This document shows, one piece after another, positions 23,339 through 35,031 of a stretch of DNA of 64,000 bases. The notes under the pieces are model-generated. The model had not been told where the DNA came from. It did no database searches and saw only the letters and a list, made by a program, of their open reading frames with translations. Source of the DNA: Enoplolaimus lenunculus (lineage: Eukaryota > Nematoda > Enoplea > Enoplida > Thoracostomopsidae); the NCBI GenBank assembly GCA_030248215.1, contig JASANG010003532.1, positions 297,076-361,075 of the forward strand, written 5' to 3'. Both the position numbers and the translations under genes were made by a program. Each line of letters begins with the position of its first letter. Positions within the stretch are counted from its first letter, which is position 1.

Positions 23339-23521
23339 GGCCAATGTAAAGATCAGGGGCGAAACATTTTTCAGTGGTACCACAACATAGTTAAGCTTTC
23401 GACTACTTTTGCTTCGGTTAAGGCATAGGTTTAGGCACATGCTTATGCTAAGGATTAGGTTTAGTCTTAGGCTTAAGAATATGCTCATACTACTGTTACG
23501 GCCCTGTGCTATACATTGGCC
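23339..23521 (+). mobile_element. Family F element with TTAGGC-like array
   Basis: Ends GGCCAATGTA and TACATTGGCC, inverted; the inside has TTAGGCACATGCTTATGC and ATTAGGTTTAGTCTTAGGC. The 10-bp ends and the internal hexamers recur in the other F copies. Confidence 0.65.
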
Positions 23522-24084
23522 GTTTCTCTTACCCTGAGCTAGTCTAGTTTGAGGGCGAAGTCAAGTGTTAAGCTCAATCGGCAAGTTCCTTGGCCTAATT
23601 GGTTAATTTTAATACCGTGTAACGACTATAGTTTTCGCATACAAAATTACAAAACGAACATATTTTATGCTTTGAAATTATTAGTTTATAAAAATAACAC
23701 TACAGATTTTCTATCCGCTGGTTTACGGCAGAGCTTTTTTAAATTGAGACGCCCTCAATTGACATTAATGTTCAATGGCAGGCTCTTTTTCTAATTAAAA
23801 ATACACTTTTTTGTTTATTTTTGAAATTTAGATTTGTCAGCTGTCTAATGAGTCTAGACTTGTCAGATTCAAATCAACTTACATTCAACATCAATCTCAG
23901 TTGAAAACTATTGACAACAGTAAAGGTTTAAAGTAAATTGAACTGCGGACTTTACTGGTTTAAACACAGAGTAGTTAGAGGCATAGAACTTAAATTATAT
24001 TTCTATGAAGTGAAACAACAATTTGGCCTAAAAGTAGTCAGTTATGCAACATCCCAACAATATCACGCGTACATCACGTAACTT

Positions 24085-24395
24085 TTGAAATGTAGTGTGA
24101 TGGACACTGATGCCAAATAAGCTTCAGCATCCGGGATGCTGACGCCAAATACCTTCCGTGTCCAGGATACTAAAGTCATAAAGCTTCAGTGTCCATGACA
24201 CTACCCCCTCAAATGTTACCTGGTGTACGCATGATATTGTGGAAAAGTCGTAACAGCTCCAGTGTCCATGACGCTACCCCCTGAAAAGTTTACCTGGCGT
24301 ACGGATATTGTGAGAAAACCATAAAAGCTTCAGTGTTCCATGACACTACATCCTCACAAGGTTACCTAGTGTACTCATGATATTGTGGAAGTTGC
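24085..24395 (+). repeat. Tandem array, about 71-bp unit
   Basis: CAGTGTCCATGACACTACCC recurs at 24188, 24260 and 24331, with two weaker units before. It ends 80 bp before the candidate exon at 24478. Confidence 0.8.
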
Positions 24396-24477
24396 ATTAG
24401 TAATCAACCATTTTTAAAGCTAATAGATCTACCTATTTTTGGTGCAAATAGACAGAAAGAGAATTTATTCAATTTAG

Positions 24478-24580
24478 AGCCGTGGTTAACGTCACCCACC
24501 TCCAAAACCTCTCTGATTGGGCCAACAGCCTGAGCCAGCTAACAGTTCAGGTATGGAATAACTTCAACAATCTTGGAGCG
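24478..24580 (+). CDS. Candidate internal exon with two N-glycosylation sites
   Basis: This GC-rich island in AT-rich DNA is open over its full length and flanked by TTATTCAATTTAG and GGAGCG|GTAAGC. It enters in phase 2 and leaves in phase 0. The product reads AVVNVTHLQNLSDWANSLSQ then LTVQVWNNFNNLGA, amphipathic with NVT and NLS sequons, so an extracellular domain is plausible. The codon composition is the most convincing of the unassigned plus-strand exons. The family is unknown. Confidence 0.42.
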
Positions 24581-24652
24581 GTAAGCGAATAAATCCGTTA
24601 GCGATATTTTGTTTCTGTGACTAATGTGATAACTCGATAATTGTTCTTTTAG

Positions 24653-24688
24653 CTGTCTGAGGTAAATTTTACTGAATTAATGGTATAA
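24653..24688 (+). CDS. Possible next exon: 9-nt microexon or short last exon
   Basis: A 72-nt intron ending ATTGTTCTTTTAG leads in phase 0 to CTGTCTGAG followed at once by GTAAAT. Either a 9-nt microexon (Leu-Ser-Glu) is spliced out, or the frame runs on (VNFTELMV) to a TAA ending at 24688. The acceptor is strong; the rest is inference. Confidence 0.28.
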   Translation: MSEVNFTELMV

Positions 24689-25111
24689 TTTTGACCTTTT
24701 CGCATTTTAGAAAAATTAAAGTTGATTTTTTCAAAATTATTTATAAGAATTCTAACAAAAGTAGATGTATAGGTGTGAACCAGGGTGTAAACGGACAATA
24801 AAAATAACAGAAACGGAAAACGGTTATTGTTTCAAAGATGCTTTATTTTTTGCCAACACAATGAAGCGTGCGTATATTCACCGGTCTTTCAAAAATTTTA
24901 AAGAAAATATGGTGGATGCATGGAAATTTTTAAATTTCGGATGAATTTCGTAATTTTTATTTCATTTCGAACAATTGCTGGCTGCATATCTGTAATAACA
25001 AATTGCGAGATTACACACTGGTTTGAACAGTTGCAATTGCTTCAATAGATATTTGTATGCATTTTTATTGTAAAAACCTAATATAGAAAAAGCGCAGGTA
25101 ATTTCTTCAGG

Positions 25112-25276
25112 GCCGTAACCAGTTCACCTAGCTAGAACGCCAAAAAACCTTCCAGGAAGGGCATACAAGAATTTTTATTGACTTACAAGCAAGGTTGAAA
25201 ATATACTACGATGGCTTAAATTTTTCAAGGGGAAGGTTGAGCCCCCGCTGTCTCCCCACTTGGTTACAAACCCGAA
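25112..25276 (+). mobile_element. Family G MITE
   Basis: AGGGCCGTAACCAGTTCACC to GGTTACAAACCCG with GGGCATACAAGAATTTTTAT and TTACAAGCAAGGTTGAAAAT inside. Confidence 0.6.
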
Positions 25277-25534
25277 GTTCCTGCCCAAGTTTTTCTTCTA
25301 AATGTTTTAAGCTCATTTTAGAAAAAACACTCTCTTAAAAAAGATTATTTTTTCTTAGTAATGTAAAACAAATGTTATTTTTAAGCTAATGAACCTTGCC
25401 AACGTGTACACGCAACTTATTTTCCCACGCTTTTGTGCATTTTTACCCTATTGTGTACCGTGTCGTTTAGTATATAAAATTTTACCCTTGCCACAAAATG
25501 TGTCATAAGGCATGGTAGACGCGTGACAAATTTA

Positions 25535-26130
25535 AAATTAATCACGCGTTAACCCTAGCCGAAATTGAAGTTCTGGCGCAGGGTTTCGGTTAAAGAATAG
25601 ACTTCTGGCTTCAGCGCAATTTTTGCAACTATCTACCGCATTTTTAGCTTTTGAAAATTTAATGTTTTAAAACTTTCAAAAGTTTTAAGATTATCCATGT
25701 GGAATATTGAATTTTTTTGCGTTCCAGTAGCAGTTCTAACTATCGTTGAGAAATAATTGGTGGTTAGAAATGCTTATACTTTAAACCGGGTAATTCGGTG
25801 TTCCGAAGACGAAGTATGTTTGTAATAAATAAATTATGGCCGTTTATCCTAATCTGAGTACTTTATTTATTTGTCTAACGAAGATCGAATGATATATTAT
25901 ACTTTTAGACAACGGTATACAACTGGATTAATTCAGTGTAGAAACGAATGTATCGAATGATATATTATACTTTTAGACAACGGTATACAACTGGATTAAT
26001 TCAGTGTAGAAACGAATGTGCCAGAACGCATGGCGTTTGTGGCTGACCCCATTTCAGGGAGGGATAAAGTTGTGTAGTTGAACACAATTCAGTGGCTATA
26101 TACAGACTAAATAAATACTCTCCATATATC
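25535..26130 (+). repeat. Repeat I, copy 1
   Basis: Begins TTAACCCTAGCCGAAATTGA and runs to CCATTTCAGGGAGGGATAAA. Very like 27626-28107 in the same orientation. A 68-bp piece is duplicated in it (25884-26019). Confidence 0.8.
25884..26019 (+). repeat. Perfect 68-bp tandem duplication
   Basis: Two adjacent units starting ATCGAATGATATATTATAC look identical over 68 bp; the other repeat I copy has only one, so this is a recent change. Confidence 0.88.
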
Positions 26131-27625
26131 TTAACGAAATTGTCACGTTTCCACGAAGCTTTAAAAGTTTTTATGTAATAACGACTCCTGTCCCCAAAAA
26201 GTTAGAGGGTTGACGAAAAACGCAACGCCCGGCGGTACATTTTGCACCATGCAAAAAAAGTAACTTCGATACTGTTTTTCTATAACATTATCGTTCACGT
26301 TTGATCTAACAGTCCAATTTTTTGTTCGCTAGTAATAACTTTTATACGTAGTCATCAAATCTTTAGCATAAAATCTATTTCTCGCCATTGAATTTGACGG
26401 ATTTGAAGATTCATTTCAAAATCACCATGAATTAGCTTCGTTATATTGTCTTGCAACGACTAGAATGTATTGGAAATTTTCATTGCAAATATACGCGTGC
26501 AATCAAACACAATTTTTGAAAATTTAAACTGCGAAAGCCTCTTCAGCGTTTCCATGCTTTCAAAGTAAGGATTTTTAGCTTAAAATTTAAAAAAGGATAT
26601 GGGAAAGGTTGGATGAGGTTACCAGTTAAAACGTTGTTGTTTTTTTCGTGCTTTAGCATTGATATTATTCACGTTTAATACCACAAACCGTGGCGTTACC
26701 TAAAAGCGTTCTATCGGTTCCGCTTGCGGCAGAAAATTTTTATTCGGCTGTGGAACATTTTTCGCTGATTTCGGTAATTTCGGGAGTTTTCTTGGAATGT
26801 TATGTTTACGTCGTGCACAATGGTTTTAGGTATATGTATTTTTGAGTGGGCAGTTTGAAATTTTTTGTGCAACGAGATTGTCACAAAATGGACGGAAAGA
26901 TTTTACACACACTCGTAGAGCGCACTTGAGGATCCATAGGGACAGCGGGGGGTTTACTACCCGCTCCCCCAGTTAGAAAATGTTTTTGACTTCAGTTGTT
27001 TTGAACGTTAGTTTCAACCATACCATAGACCGTTCCCCGGGACATACAGTATTGGCAATATCCTTTTATAACTTCCTAATACGTAGCCAGCGTAACATTG
27101 TAACAAAGGGTCAAAAATATCAGAAGCGACACGAGGGAATATCGAATAATTTACAAGCATGGCCTAAAACTTTGCCAGGGGAATGCAAAAACGTTTCAGA
27201 GGCCTGAGGCACTCCGCCGTTTCACTACAAGCCAAAAGACCCATCATAGAGGCTTGAATTAGTTTTGATATGAACAATTTAGCAACATTATTAATACGCA
27301 TGGTTGATTTTGTTATTTTGTTGCATGTTGTAGTACAATTTTAATTTGTTTATGAAACATTAAACTTACAATTGTTGAAGCAATTAGTTGAGCCAGCCAA
27401 CCTCAATAAATGACTATAGTACGGTCCCACGGGTTATATACCCCTGAATCCCGAAATGTCAATAACAAACGTTTTTAACCCTTTCCCGCATCGATATTTG
27501 TTATTTCATCTCAGATCCAATTTCAAGCTAGGATTCAAGTCGCCAGTATTTTCGCTGGGATGCGTTTATCGCCATACTGCTATAGGAGCTTGATGCTGAA
27601 GCTTGGGGGATGCAAAAATGTACCA

Positions 27626-28107
27626 CGCGGAAACCCTAGCCGAAATTGAAGTTCTGGCGCAGGGTTTCGGTTAAAGAATAGACTTCTGGCTTTAGCGGAA
27701 TTTTTGCAACTATCTACCGCATTTTTAGCTTCTGAAACATTTAACGTTTTTAAAACTCAAATGTTTTAAGATTATCCATTTGGATATCGAATTTTTGCGT
27801 TCCAGTAGCAGTTCTAGCTATTGTTTAGAAACAATTGGAAATTAGAAAGCCTTATACTCTAAACCGGGTAATTCGGTGTTCTGAAGACGAAGTATGTTTA
27901 TAATAAATAAATTATGGCCGTTTATCCTAATCTGCGTACTTTATTTATTTGTCTAACGAAGATTGAATGATATATTATACTTTTAGACAACAGTATACAA
28001 CTGGATTAATTCAGTGTTGAAACGAATGTGCCAGAACGCATTGGGTTTGTGGCCGACCCCATTTCAGTGAGGGATTAAGTTGCGCAGTTGAAGACAATTT
28101 GTGGCTT
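27626..28107 (+). repeat. Repeat I, copy 2
   Basis: AACCCTAGCCGAAATTGAAG to CCATTTCAGTGAGGGATTAA. Both copies are followed by a family H-like end (about 26180-26300 and 28110-28280), so the full unit may be about 700 bp. Confidence 0.8.
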
Positions 28108-28320
28108 TATACACACTAAATGATCCCTGAACATTCCAAACGAAGGTGGGATGTTCCACAGGAGCTTTTAACAGCTATATTTTTACAGCGGCCCCCCTTC
28201 GCGGTAGTGCATTTGGGACTACGCAGAAACAAGTAACTTGAATACTCTTGTCTATAAAAGTATTATCCACTCTTGGTTTCCCGAAGATCTTCTTCACAAA
28301 CAATTTTCTTTCATTTGCAG

Positions 28321-28495
28321 CAGGCTCGTAGCCGCTCGTAGCCAGTTCATTTTGCTGGGTGGGGGGTGGCTAAAATTTTCTCAGCAGGGGCATGCAATGG
28401 TTTGTTGACTTACAAGCAACATTGAAAATTTTCGAAGGGGGGGAGTTTTCCGTGGGGCGACGCCACCCTATCCGCCATTGGCTGCGAGCCCGGGT
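28321..28495 (+). mobile_element. Family G MITE
   Basis: CTCGTAGCCAGTTCATTTTG to ATTGGCTGCGAGCCCG; internal GGGGCATGCAATGG and TTACAAGCAACATTG. A small duplication of the left end (AGCCGCTCGTAGCC) is visible. Confidence 0.6.
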
Positions 28496-28499
28496 TGCG

Positions 28500-29730
28500 A
28501 GTTAAAACGAAAACTTTAGATCGAAAACAGAGTATCATATTTATGTTAATAATCATAAAATTGAACAATAATTGTTTATTGTTTTTGTGTCCAACAAACG
28601 GAATTTAGTAAACATTTTTCATTTTGCTTATCGTTAATAGTTGTTTACCCGTAAAATATTAATACGAAAATTAATAAGTAAACAAACAGTATAGTAAGTT
28701 TAACAGGTTGTTAACTTAGAAACCTTTTCAGTTTCAAATTAACCGGCTAGGAAGGGGTTGCACGCTCTTTCGGAGTCAGTTTGGTTTTACTCAACGATTG
28801 GAAAATTGTCAAAAATGGAAGAACACACCATGTTTAAAAGGTTAAACATTTGGAAGTAACAGTTATTTTGCAAGCAAATGTTGTTTATGTCATTTTCATG
28901 AAGAAATCGCTTCAAGATTTTTTTGCGCTTATGGTTCAGTTTTGTCGTAAAACTGTGTAGTCTTAATCTTGTGAAATGCTAATTTGAAAGCAATGGGCCT
29001 ATAAACAACGAAAATACTTGAAAGTCAATTTGCCGAGAAAAATTTTAGCTTTACTTGTGGGGAAAAAATTTTGAAACAAAGAGGTAATAATCTTCTAATT
29101 TTTGACCTGGGCCCAACGTTACACTTCCATGTTTGGGTTCATACCTACGGGTCACTGTGGACTACACAAGTCGCACATTTTGACTTATTTTTATCTGCGA
29201 GTTATAACCAGGTTTTTATTGTAGAAAGGTTACAGTTTGCCTAACTGAACGGGCATCTTAATACAGTTTTAGTATTGATACACGTAACGAATTATTGTAC
29301 TAACGTTAAAAACGAAATAAATATTATCAAATTGCAAAAATTGCAGGTAAACACGGCACTAAGAACGTCTTTTCGGAAGTGACCAAGAATAGAAATATTT
29401 TATTACGAAAACAATAAGCAAATTTATATCTGTTTACATAAAAAACCCTGCCCGAAAACAAAAGATTTGGTATTTTGAGTATTAGCCAGAATTTGATAGG
29501 GCTGACCTTAAAAGTCGAAATAATACTAATTTTAAGCATATCTTAAGCAAATCGTTAAAACAATGTTTCAATAAGGCAGTGTTACAACCGGATACGGATA
29601 AATATTAAAACATATCTGGGGGGTCGCCAATTTGAGCCCTGTTTTAGTGCGATCTTGAAGATGTTTTTGTTTCTAATGTTTAAGTTAAAGTAACATACAT
29701 ACCTGTCTATTGCGGTGACGTTATTATTTA
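28500..29730. other. Unassigned AT-rich stretch
   Basis: No frame, splice pair or repeat ends worth reporting. A 1.3-kb stretch between the repeat I copies (26300-27625) is likewise without a gene, holding only a family G-like scrap. Confidence 0.4.
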
Positions 29731-29732
29731 GT

Positions 29733-29972
29733 TTAATCCCTTCTCACATTGAGTTGCCTAAAGGCAACTCAACGCAGTGTATATACGTTAAATAAAATAT
29801 ATCGCAACGTGTTTAACAATTGCAACACGTATACATAGTACTAAATCGCCACAAGACGTGAGAGCGCCCTCGGGCTCGAGCGTCAAGCTCCTATAGCTGA
29901 GTGGTGATGGTATACGCCTCACACTCCAATCACTTGAGTTCGAATCCTAGCATAAAAAATGTCTCAGGGGAA
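29733..29972 (+). repeat. Family C tRNA-derived SINE
   Basis: Contains RNA polymerase III box A (TAGCTGAGTGG, 29894) and box B (GTTCGAATCC, 29938) at tRNA-like spacing inside GCTCCTATAGCTGAGTGGTG. It begins AATCCCTTCTCACATTGAG with a small hairpin AGTTGCCTAAAGGCAACT. The cloverleaf stems are not complementary enough for a real tRNA. Nearly the same sequence occurs at 30288-30558 (reverse) and 42037-42278. Confidence 0.8.
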
Positions 29973-30287
29973 GACTTAGATGCATTATTTTAGATGGGTG
30001 TTTATTCGTTTGCCCATGCGTTTATGAATGAAATACGGTTCTCGCAGAAAAAATATGAATGAGTAAACAAATAAATAATGAAAAACAATAATACGTAATG
30101 CCGACGGTGCGGAGGTGACCCGACTCATATGGGTAACGAGATTTTGGCAAACTAAAAATTTTTCTGCGGACCACGAAGTTATAGAGATGTGAAACGTGGC
30201 CCCTCGGACCTGTTTGAAGGGCGACTATCTAAAAGCCGACCTTGTCTATACGAATGACATATAGTCAGCTTCCAGTATATGAATAGA

Positions 30288-30558
30288 TTAACCCTTTCTC
30301 ACATGAATATTTTTTATTTCCCCTGAGACCTACTTTTATGCTAGGATTCGAACTCCGGTGAATGGAGTAAGAGGCGTATACCATCACCACTCAGCTATAG
30401 AAGCTTGACGCTCGAGCCCGAGGGGGCTCTCACGTCTTGTGGTGATTTAGTACTATGTATACGTGTTGCAATTGTTAAACACGGTGCGATGTACATTATT
30501 TAACGTATATATACTGCGATTAGTTGCCTACAGGCAATTCAATTTGAGAAGGGGTTAA
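30288..30558 (-). repeat. Family C SINE, inverted relative to its neighbour
   Basis: Reverse complement of the SINE at 29733 (box B GGATTCGAACTCC at about 30355, box A CCACTCAGCTATA). Both ends carry the TTAACCC-TTCTCA motif. About 315 bp separate it from its mate. Confidence 0.8.
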
Positions 30559-30932
30559 GCAACAAAATACAAAAATAGTGACAATTATGTTAATTATATT
30601 ACAATAAAAAATTACTTATCTAAATAGCTATGAGGATAAGTGAAATATAAAATAAATGCATCCAAGGAGGAGGAAAATAGGAAAAGTAACTAAATTGTCA
30701 TTTCAACTACAATAAACATTCACTGGTAAAGAAGGCGTTACTCGAAATTTCTTGACTGAAAAACTCTTTCAGCTGCTAGAATTTTTATTTCCTGCGCGTT
30801 AGACGAAAAACTAGCCCAGTCACTATCACCGTGGACTGCGAAACATCAAACAAGTTCGATGTTTCAATGAATTCGAGATGCTTACATAGATTCAATAAGT
30901 TTCAATTATTAATTTAAAAAGCACTCAGCAGC

Positions 30933-31361
30933 ATGACCCGATTAAGAGGTGGCAAGAAGAGGGGGTGGTCCAAATTTTGAGTCCCAATCAATAGGAGTCC
31001 GTATCCCTCTAACTTGAGTCCTTAAGTGGATAGAGTACATAAACCCTAATTGTCAACTATCATTAATTGTAGCGCATAAGTGACTCGAGGACAACATAAA
31101 GTTAAGTTCGAAGCTTTAAAGCATACTTAAGTTTAGCAATTACATTCCTAAGTATAATTTTGCATTATCGGTCAAGCTTATGACACAAAACGGATAAACG
31201 TTTAATTCAACGACTAGTTGCAATACTGAATATGTATCAGTAACGAAGGCCGGCAGAGGGCGGGTTAATAATAAGTAACAGTTCGTAATCGTATAACAGG
31301 GGTACCCGCTGGAGAGGCCAAATAAATATCTGTCCCCCTCTCATATTCGCGTCACTATAGT
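30933..31361 (-). mobile_element. Family B inverted-repeat element, near full
   Basis: Left end ATGACCCGATTAAGAGG and right end ATTCGCGTCACTATAGT are an inverted pair. Inside: TTTTGAGTCCCAATCAATAG and a half with GGCGGGTTAATAATAAGTAA. Non-coding, superfamily unclear. Confidence 0.65.
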
Positions 31362-31460
31362 AAATTGAACCGACTGACAACTGTGTTCACGCGTGCAAAC
31401 TAAATTTAATGGCATGAATTTCCCGTGAATTATTATTGTCGCTGCGAGAAGCTGAATGTT

Positions 31461-31713
31461 CACTGTAAAGATCAGTGAGTTGATTTTAACTCAGAATGAG
31501 TTAAATCACTCAGTCTGAGTTAGGACCATCAGAACTCAGAATTTTGAGTTGATACAGGTCATTCTGAGTGAATTAATCAACTCACCGAGACTCAAATAAA
31601 ACTCAGAGTGAGAATGAACTCAACTCAGAGTGAGTTAACGTTTACTGATATGAATTCAGAAATAACTAACTCGCTAGCTGAATTGACTAATCAACTCATT
31701 GAAATTTACAGTG
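31461..31713 (+). mobile_element. Family E MITE, full, nested in another repeat
   Basis: Ends CACTGTAAAGATCAGTGAGT and CATTGAAATTTACAGTG. It interrupts a P-type repeat whose two parts lie at 31370-31460 and 31714-31800. Confidence 0.7.
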
Positions 31714-32591
31714 TTCTTGTCTGACCGAACTTGCACATGCAGCGTGCACCTGCAAGTTTTTGCTGCAAGAACTTGCACGTGTGAATAGAGCTTAAAAATT
31801 GTTTACTATTTTTGCAGTTGCAGATTTGTTAAAACCAAATGTGAACTAGTAAAATTTAGTCAATTCTATGATATGAGCCGTGTAGTAACCCTTTTGCTTC
31901 ATAATATGTATCATCTTGCAAATATTAATGTTTTCTACTGTAAAAATAACACTGAAGTAGCGTTTTAATTTAAAAAAAACAAGCTAAAAATAATGCAAAA
32001 TTAATTTCAAAACGACATTTAATCACAGTGAAATAATCGGCTTTTATTAATATTAATATTACAAAAATCACTTTTCATAAAACGGGCTTTGGGTGCAAAG
32101 AAAACCCATACAAACTTTGTCGTATTTACCTTTGAATCACTGTGAAATATAGCTTTGCTCTATACATGTGAGTTCGGCTTGCCCAACTGTAAACAGGATA
32201 ATAATAGGCTATTATAATATATATTTTTCTAAGGTCAAAATTATACTTTAGCTCTAAAGTTTCCTAGGAGTTTAACGTTTTTGCAAAATCAATCAGGTGG
32301 GAGTTGAGCGAAGAAAATTGGTTGCTGTCTCATGCGTGATAAGTTATCACAAACTTCATTTTTACTTCTAGGCAAGCTTTAAACCTTGTACAGTCGTTTC
32401 CGGTTTCGTTAGACAATACTGGAACTTCAGGTTCTTCTTGCGTAAATTTAGTTATGAATCGCTTAAAAAATGTGTATTTCAACACAAATACGCTAGATTT
32501 GTGCTATTTGAATTAACAAAATATTCTTTAACAACTCATAAACTTTGGCTGGTGAATTTGTTATGTTTTCTATAAAATTTTATTTAATCAG

Positions 32592-32832
32592 GTACACACA
32601 AAAAAGTATTTGTGAATTGTTTCAGAAAAGTATTTTCTGTGTCAAATCTGAAAAGTTTTTCTGATATCTATATAAGACAATTTTTCTAAAAATAACTGGA
32701 AATCGTTTATTTTCAGACTTTATTTCAAAACTTTTTGAAAACTTTTCTGTTATAACAGAAATACTTTTCAAGCGCACCTTGCTAATTATATTTTTAAATG
32801 TAAGAAATTTTTTCTTAAATATCACAAATTGC
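32592..32832 (+). mobile_element. Family O MITE
   Basis: ACACACAAAAAAGTATTTGT to TTTCTTAAATATCACAAA with TTTTCTGTTATAACAGAAAT. Opposite orientation to the copy at 22180. Confidence 0.55.
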
Positions 32833-32870
32833 ATATGCCAATTGTTTGGTAAGAAACTAACATTTGTTCA

Positions 32871-34376
32871 ATGCTTTTATACCTAAATGTCTGTTTTCAG
32901 TTGTTTGTGTGTTTGATTATATACTATCCATTATTGTCGTTTTTACTGTTCGTTTACACCCTACTTCTAAGCATTATCTCGCGCAACCTTACTGACTGTT
33001 TTTGTTTTTTGAGTATTCGTGGAAAAAATTATTCAGCGCACGATTATTTTTGTAAAGTGAAAATAACAAAATAACAAATTGAAAAGTTTATTACGTTTAA
33101 TCAAATTACGTTTGGTCAACATTAATACTCAACAGCGTGCACAACAACCGCTTCACAATTGGGACCTAATCTTCTTGATCCCGACCCTCAAGTGTGCGGA
33201 GCATCTTTCGATAGTTAGTAACGAGTCATTTAACGAGGCGAACTTGCGTAGCGGGGAATTTAAAATTAAATGACGTGACAACGACAATAAGGGCAAACCA
33301 TTTTTAAATGGTAATATGTTGTCAAGGCTTCAAATCTACTTGATTGAATTCTACAAGATCTGCAACAAACCAGCAACTAGCGCCACGCATATTTCCAGGT
33401 GTGGTCTGGATATCTAACGTACCAAATAAATGACCCGTGAGCCGGTTTGAATGAAACTCGCTTAGTAAAATGGAAAAATCTTGGTTATGTAATTATTTTT
33501 CTAAAACGATCAGTTGTGGTCTGGTTTATTTCAAAATTCCTAGTTTGTAGTATAAATTCAACCCTACTTATTTCAGACTGTACTTCCACATTGCTTCAGG
33601 TTTTATCTTCGGCTTCTAAAAGCTGACATAGCTAACAATCATTTAGTATATTCTAAAATAATTAAAGCTATTGTTTTTTGGCGAACAATCATAGATTTTG
33701 TATATTTTCGCAACATACTTTTAGAAATTTGACAAATGATAACAAAAACTTTTATAAACACAAGTAGGCAATTAGCTTTATTACAAAAACCACGGAATCG
33801 GTAACAGAAGAACACTGATTTTGGTCACATTTTGACCTTCATATTTCTATCGCATTGTGATTATTTAGGCAACTGAGGGCTCTAAGTGGTAATCCGAGGA
33901 ATTTCGAATTGATACAGACCGATTGGGGAAAAATTTTTAAATATGGCATGGCGTAGGCAAATTGTTAGCAGTGTTAAACTAAGTGCAACTATAACTAAAT
34001 ATTAATTAGCAATAAAATGGTGTAACCCTTCGCTTGGTTTACGTACTTATAAAAATATACATTTCGTAATATTCCTTTCTATTGAAATATATAACTCCAT
34101 AATTTTATACTTGACTGAACTTTACAAAACAAGAAATAAATTTTCAATACTATTTTCAGCAAAAGTTCCAGTCAAGATATTTTGTAATAAAAACTTAATA
34201 ATTGGAAATTTAATACTCCAAACGTATCACAGACCAAGCAAACTTTGTACTTATTCATGACTAAAACGCCGAGCCCGAACTTGCCTGAAGTTGACCGGAA
34301 CTTAGGAATTATCCAAACAACACAACCAGAAGCGACAAAACACTACATTAATGTCTGGTAATATCTGTAGTCGACT
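32871..34376. other. Unassigned stretch with a hydrophobic open frame
   Basis: A plus frame at 32871-33074 encodes CLIIYYPLLSFLLFVYTLLL after an acceptor-like TGTCTGTTTTCAG; T-rich DNA gives such segments by chance. 33079-33273 has two open frames in GC-richer DNA without clear splice sites. Confidence 0.3.
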
Positions 34377-34384
34377 GATACAGA

Positions 34385-34551
34385 CAGGGGTGTCCGTCGA
34401 AAATTTTATTTGGTGGGAAAGACCAAAAAATATTGGGGGCCCCTACAATTGCAGGTCAAGGTTGTTTACTTTTAGATCGAGTCTATTTTTAGGACAACAA
34501 GCAAATTTGGAGGAGCACGGCCCCCCAATGCCCTCCGTAGAGACGCCCCTA
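34385..34551 (+). mobile_element. hAT-like MITE, 167 bp, TSD GATACAGA
   Basis: Perfect 8-bp duplication GATACAGA (34377-34384, 34552-34559). Ends CAGGGGTGTC and GACGCCCCTA form a short imperfect inverted repeat. The inside is non-coding. Confidence 0.75.
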
Positions 34552-34867
34552 GATACAGATCAAACTTCTGTACCTAATTAACAATATTCACCAGCTTTGT
34601 TTTACTTTTATAAATCTTTAATACTTTTGTAGAATCTTACTTAATTACAATTAGCCCGGAGACATATATCTTTGTTTATTAATAGGAACAACTGTTATAT
34701 TGTGCATTTTTAATATGGTATTAATTGGAAATTGCTATCAAAAATAAGTAGGTACACGGGAGAAATTTAACAACAAACAGTGAATCTAAATTGTTTTCAA
34801 ATCTTAGGTTTGAATAACGCTAAGCGTCGTCCTGTATGAGATGAAAGAGTTTCATTTGTACTTGCCA

Positions 34868-35031
34868 GGGCCGTAGCCAGCTCACGTTACTAGTGGGGCT
34901 AAACATTATTAGGAGCGACGTACAAAGCTTTCCGATGCCGTACAAACAAGGCGTTAAATTCTCTAGAGTGCGTGGAAACTTGGCCCAGGTTGGCTGAGCC
35001 CCTTTCCTGGTCGTCCACTGGCTACGGGCCA
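34868..35031 (+). mobile_element. Family G MITE
   Basis: CAGGGCCGTAGCCAGCTCAC to CCACTGGCTACGGGCC. Confidence 0.65.

Noticed and set aside
26980-27207. 75-codon plus frame ending LPGECKNVSEA
   Set aside because: Its second half aligns with family G (CGTAGCCAG, TTACAAGCA.GG), so it is repeat sequence.
29887-29951. Possible functional tRNA gene
   Set aside because: Boxes A and B are present but acceptor and T stems do not pair, and three further copies share long flanks: a SINE.
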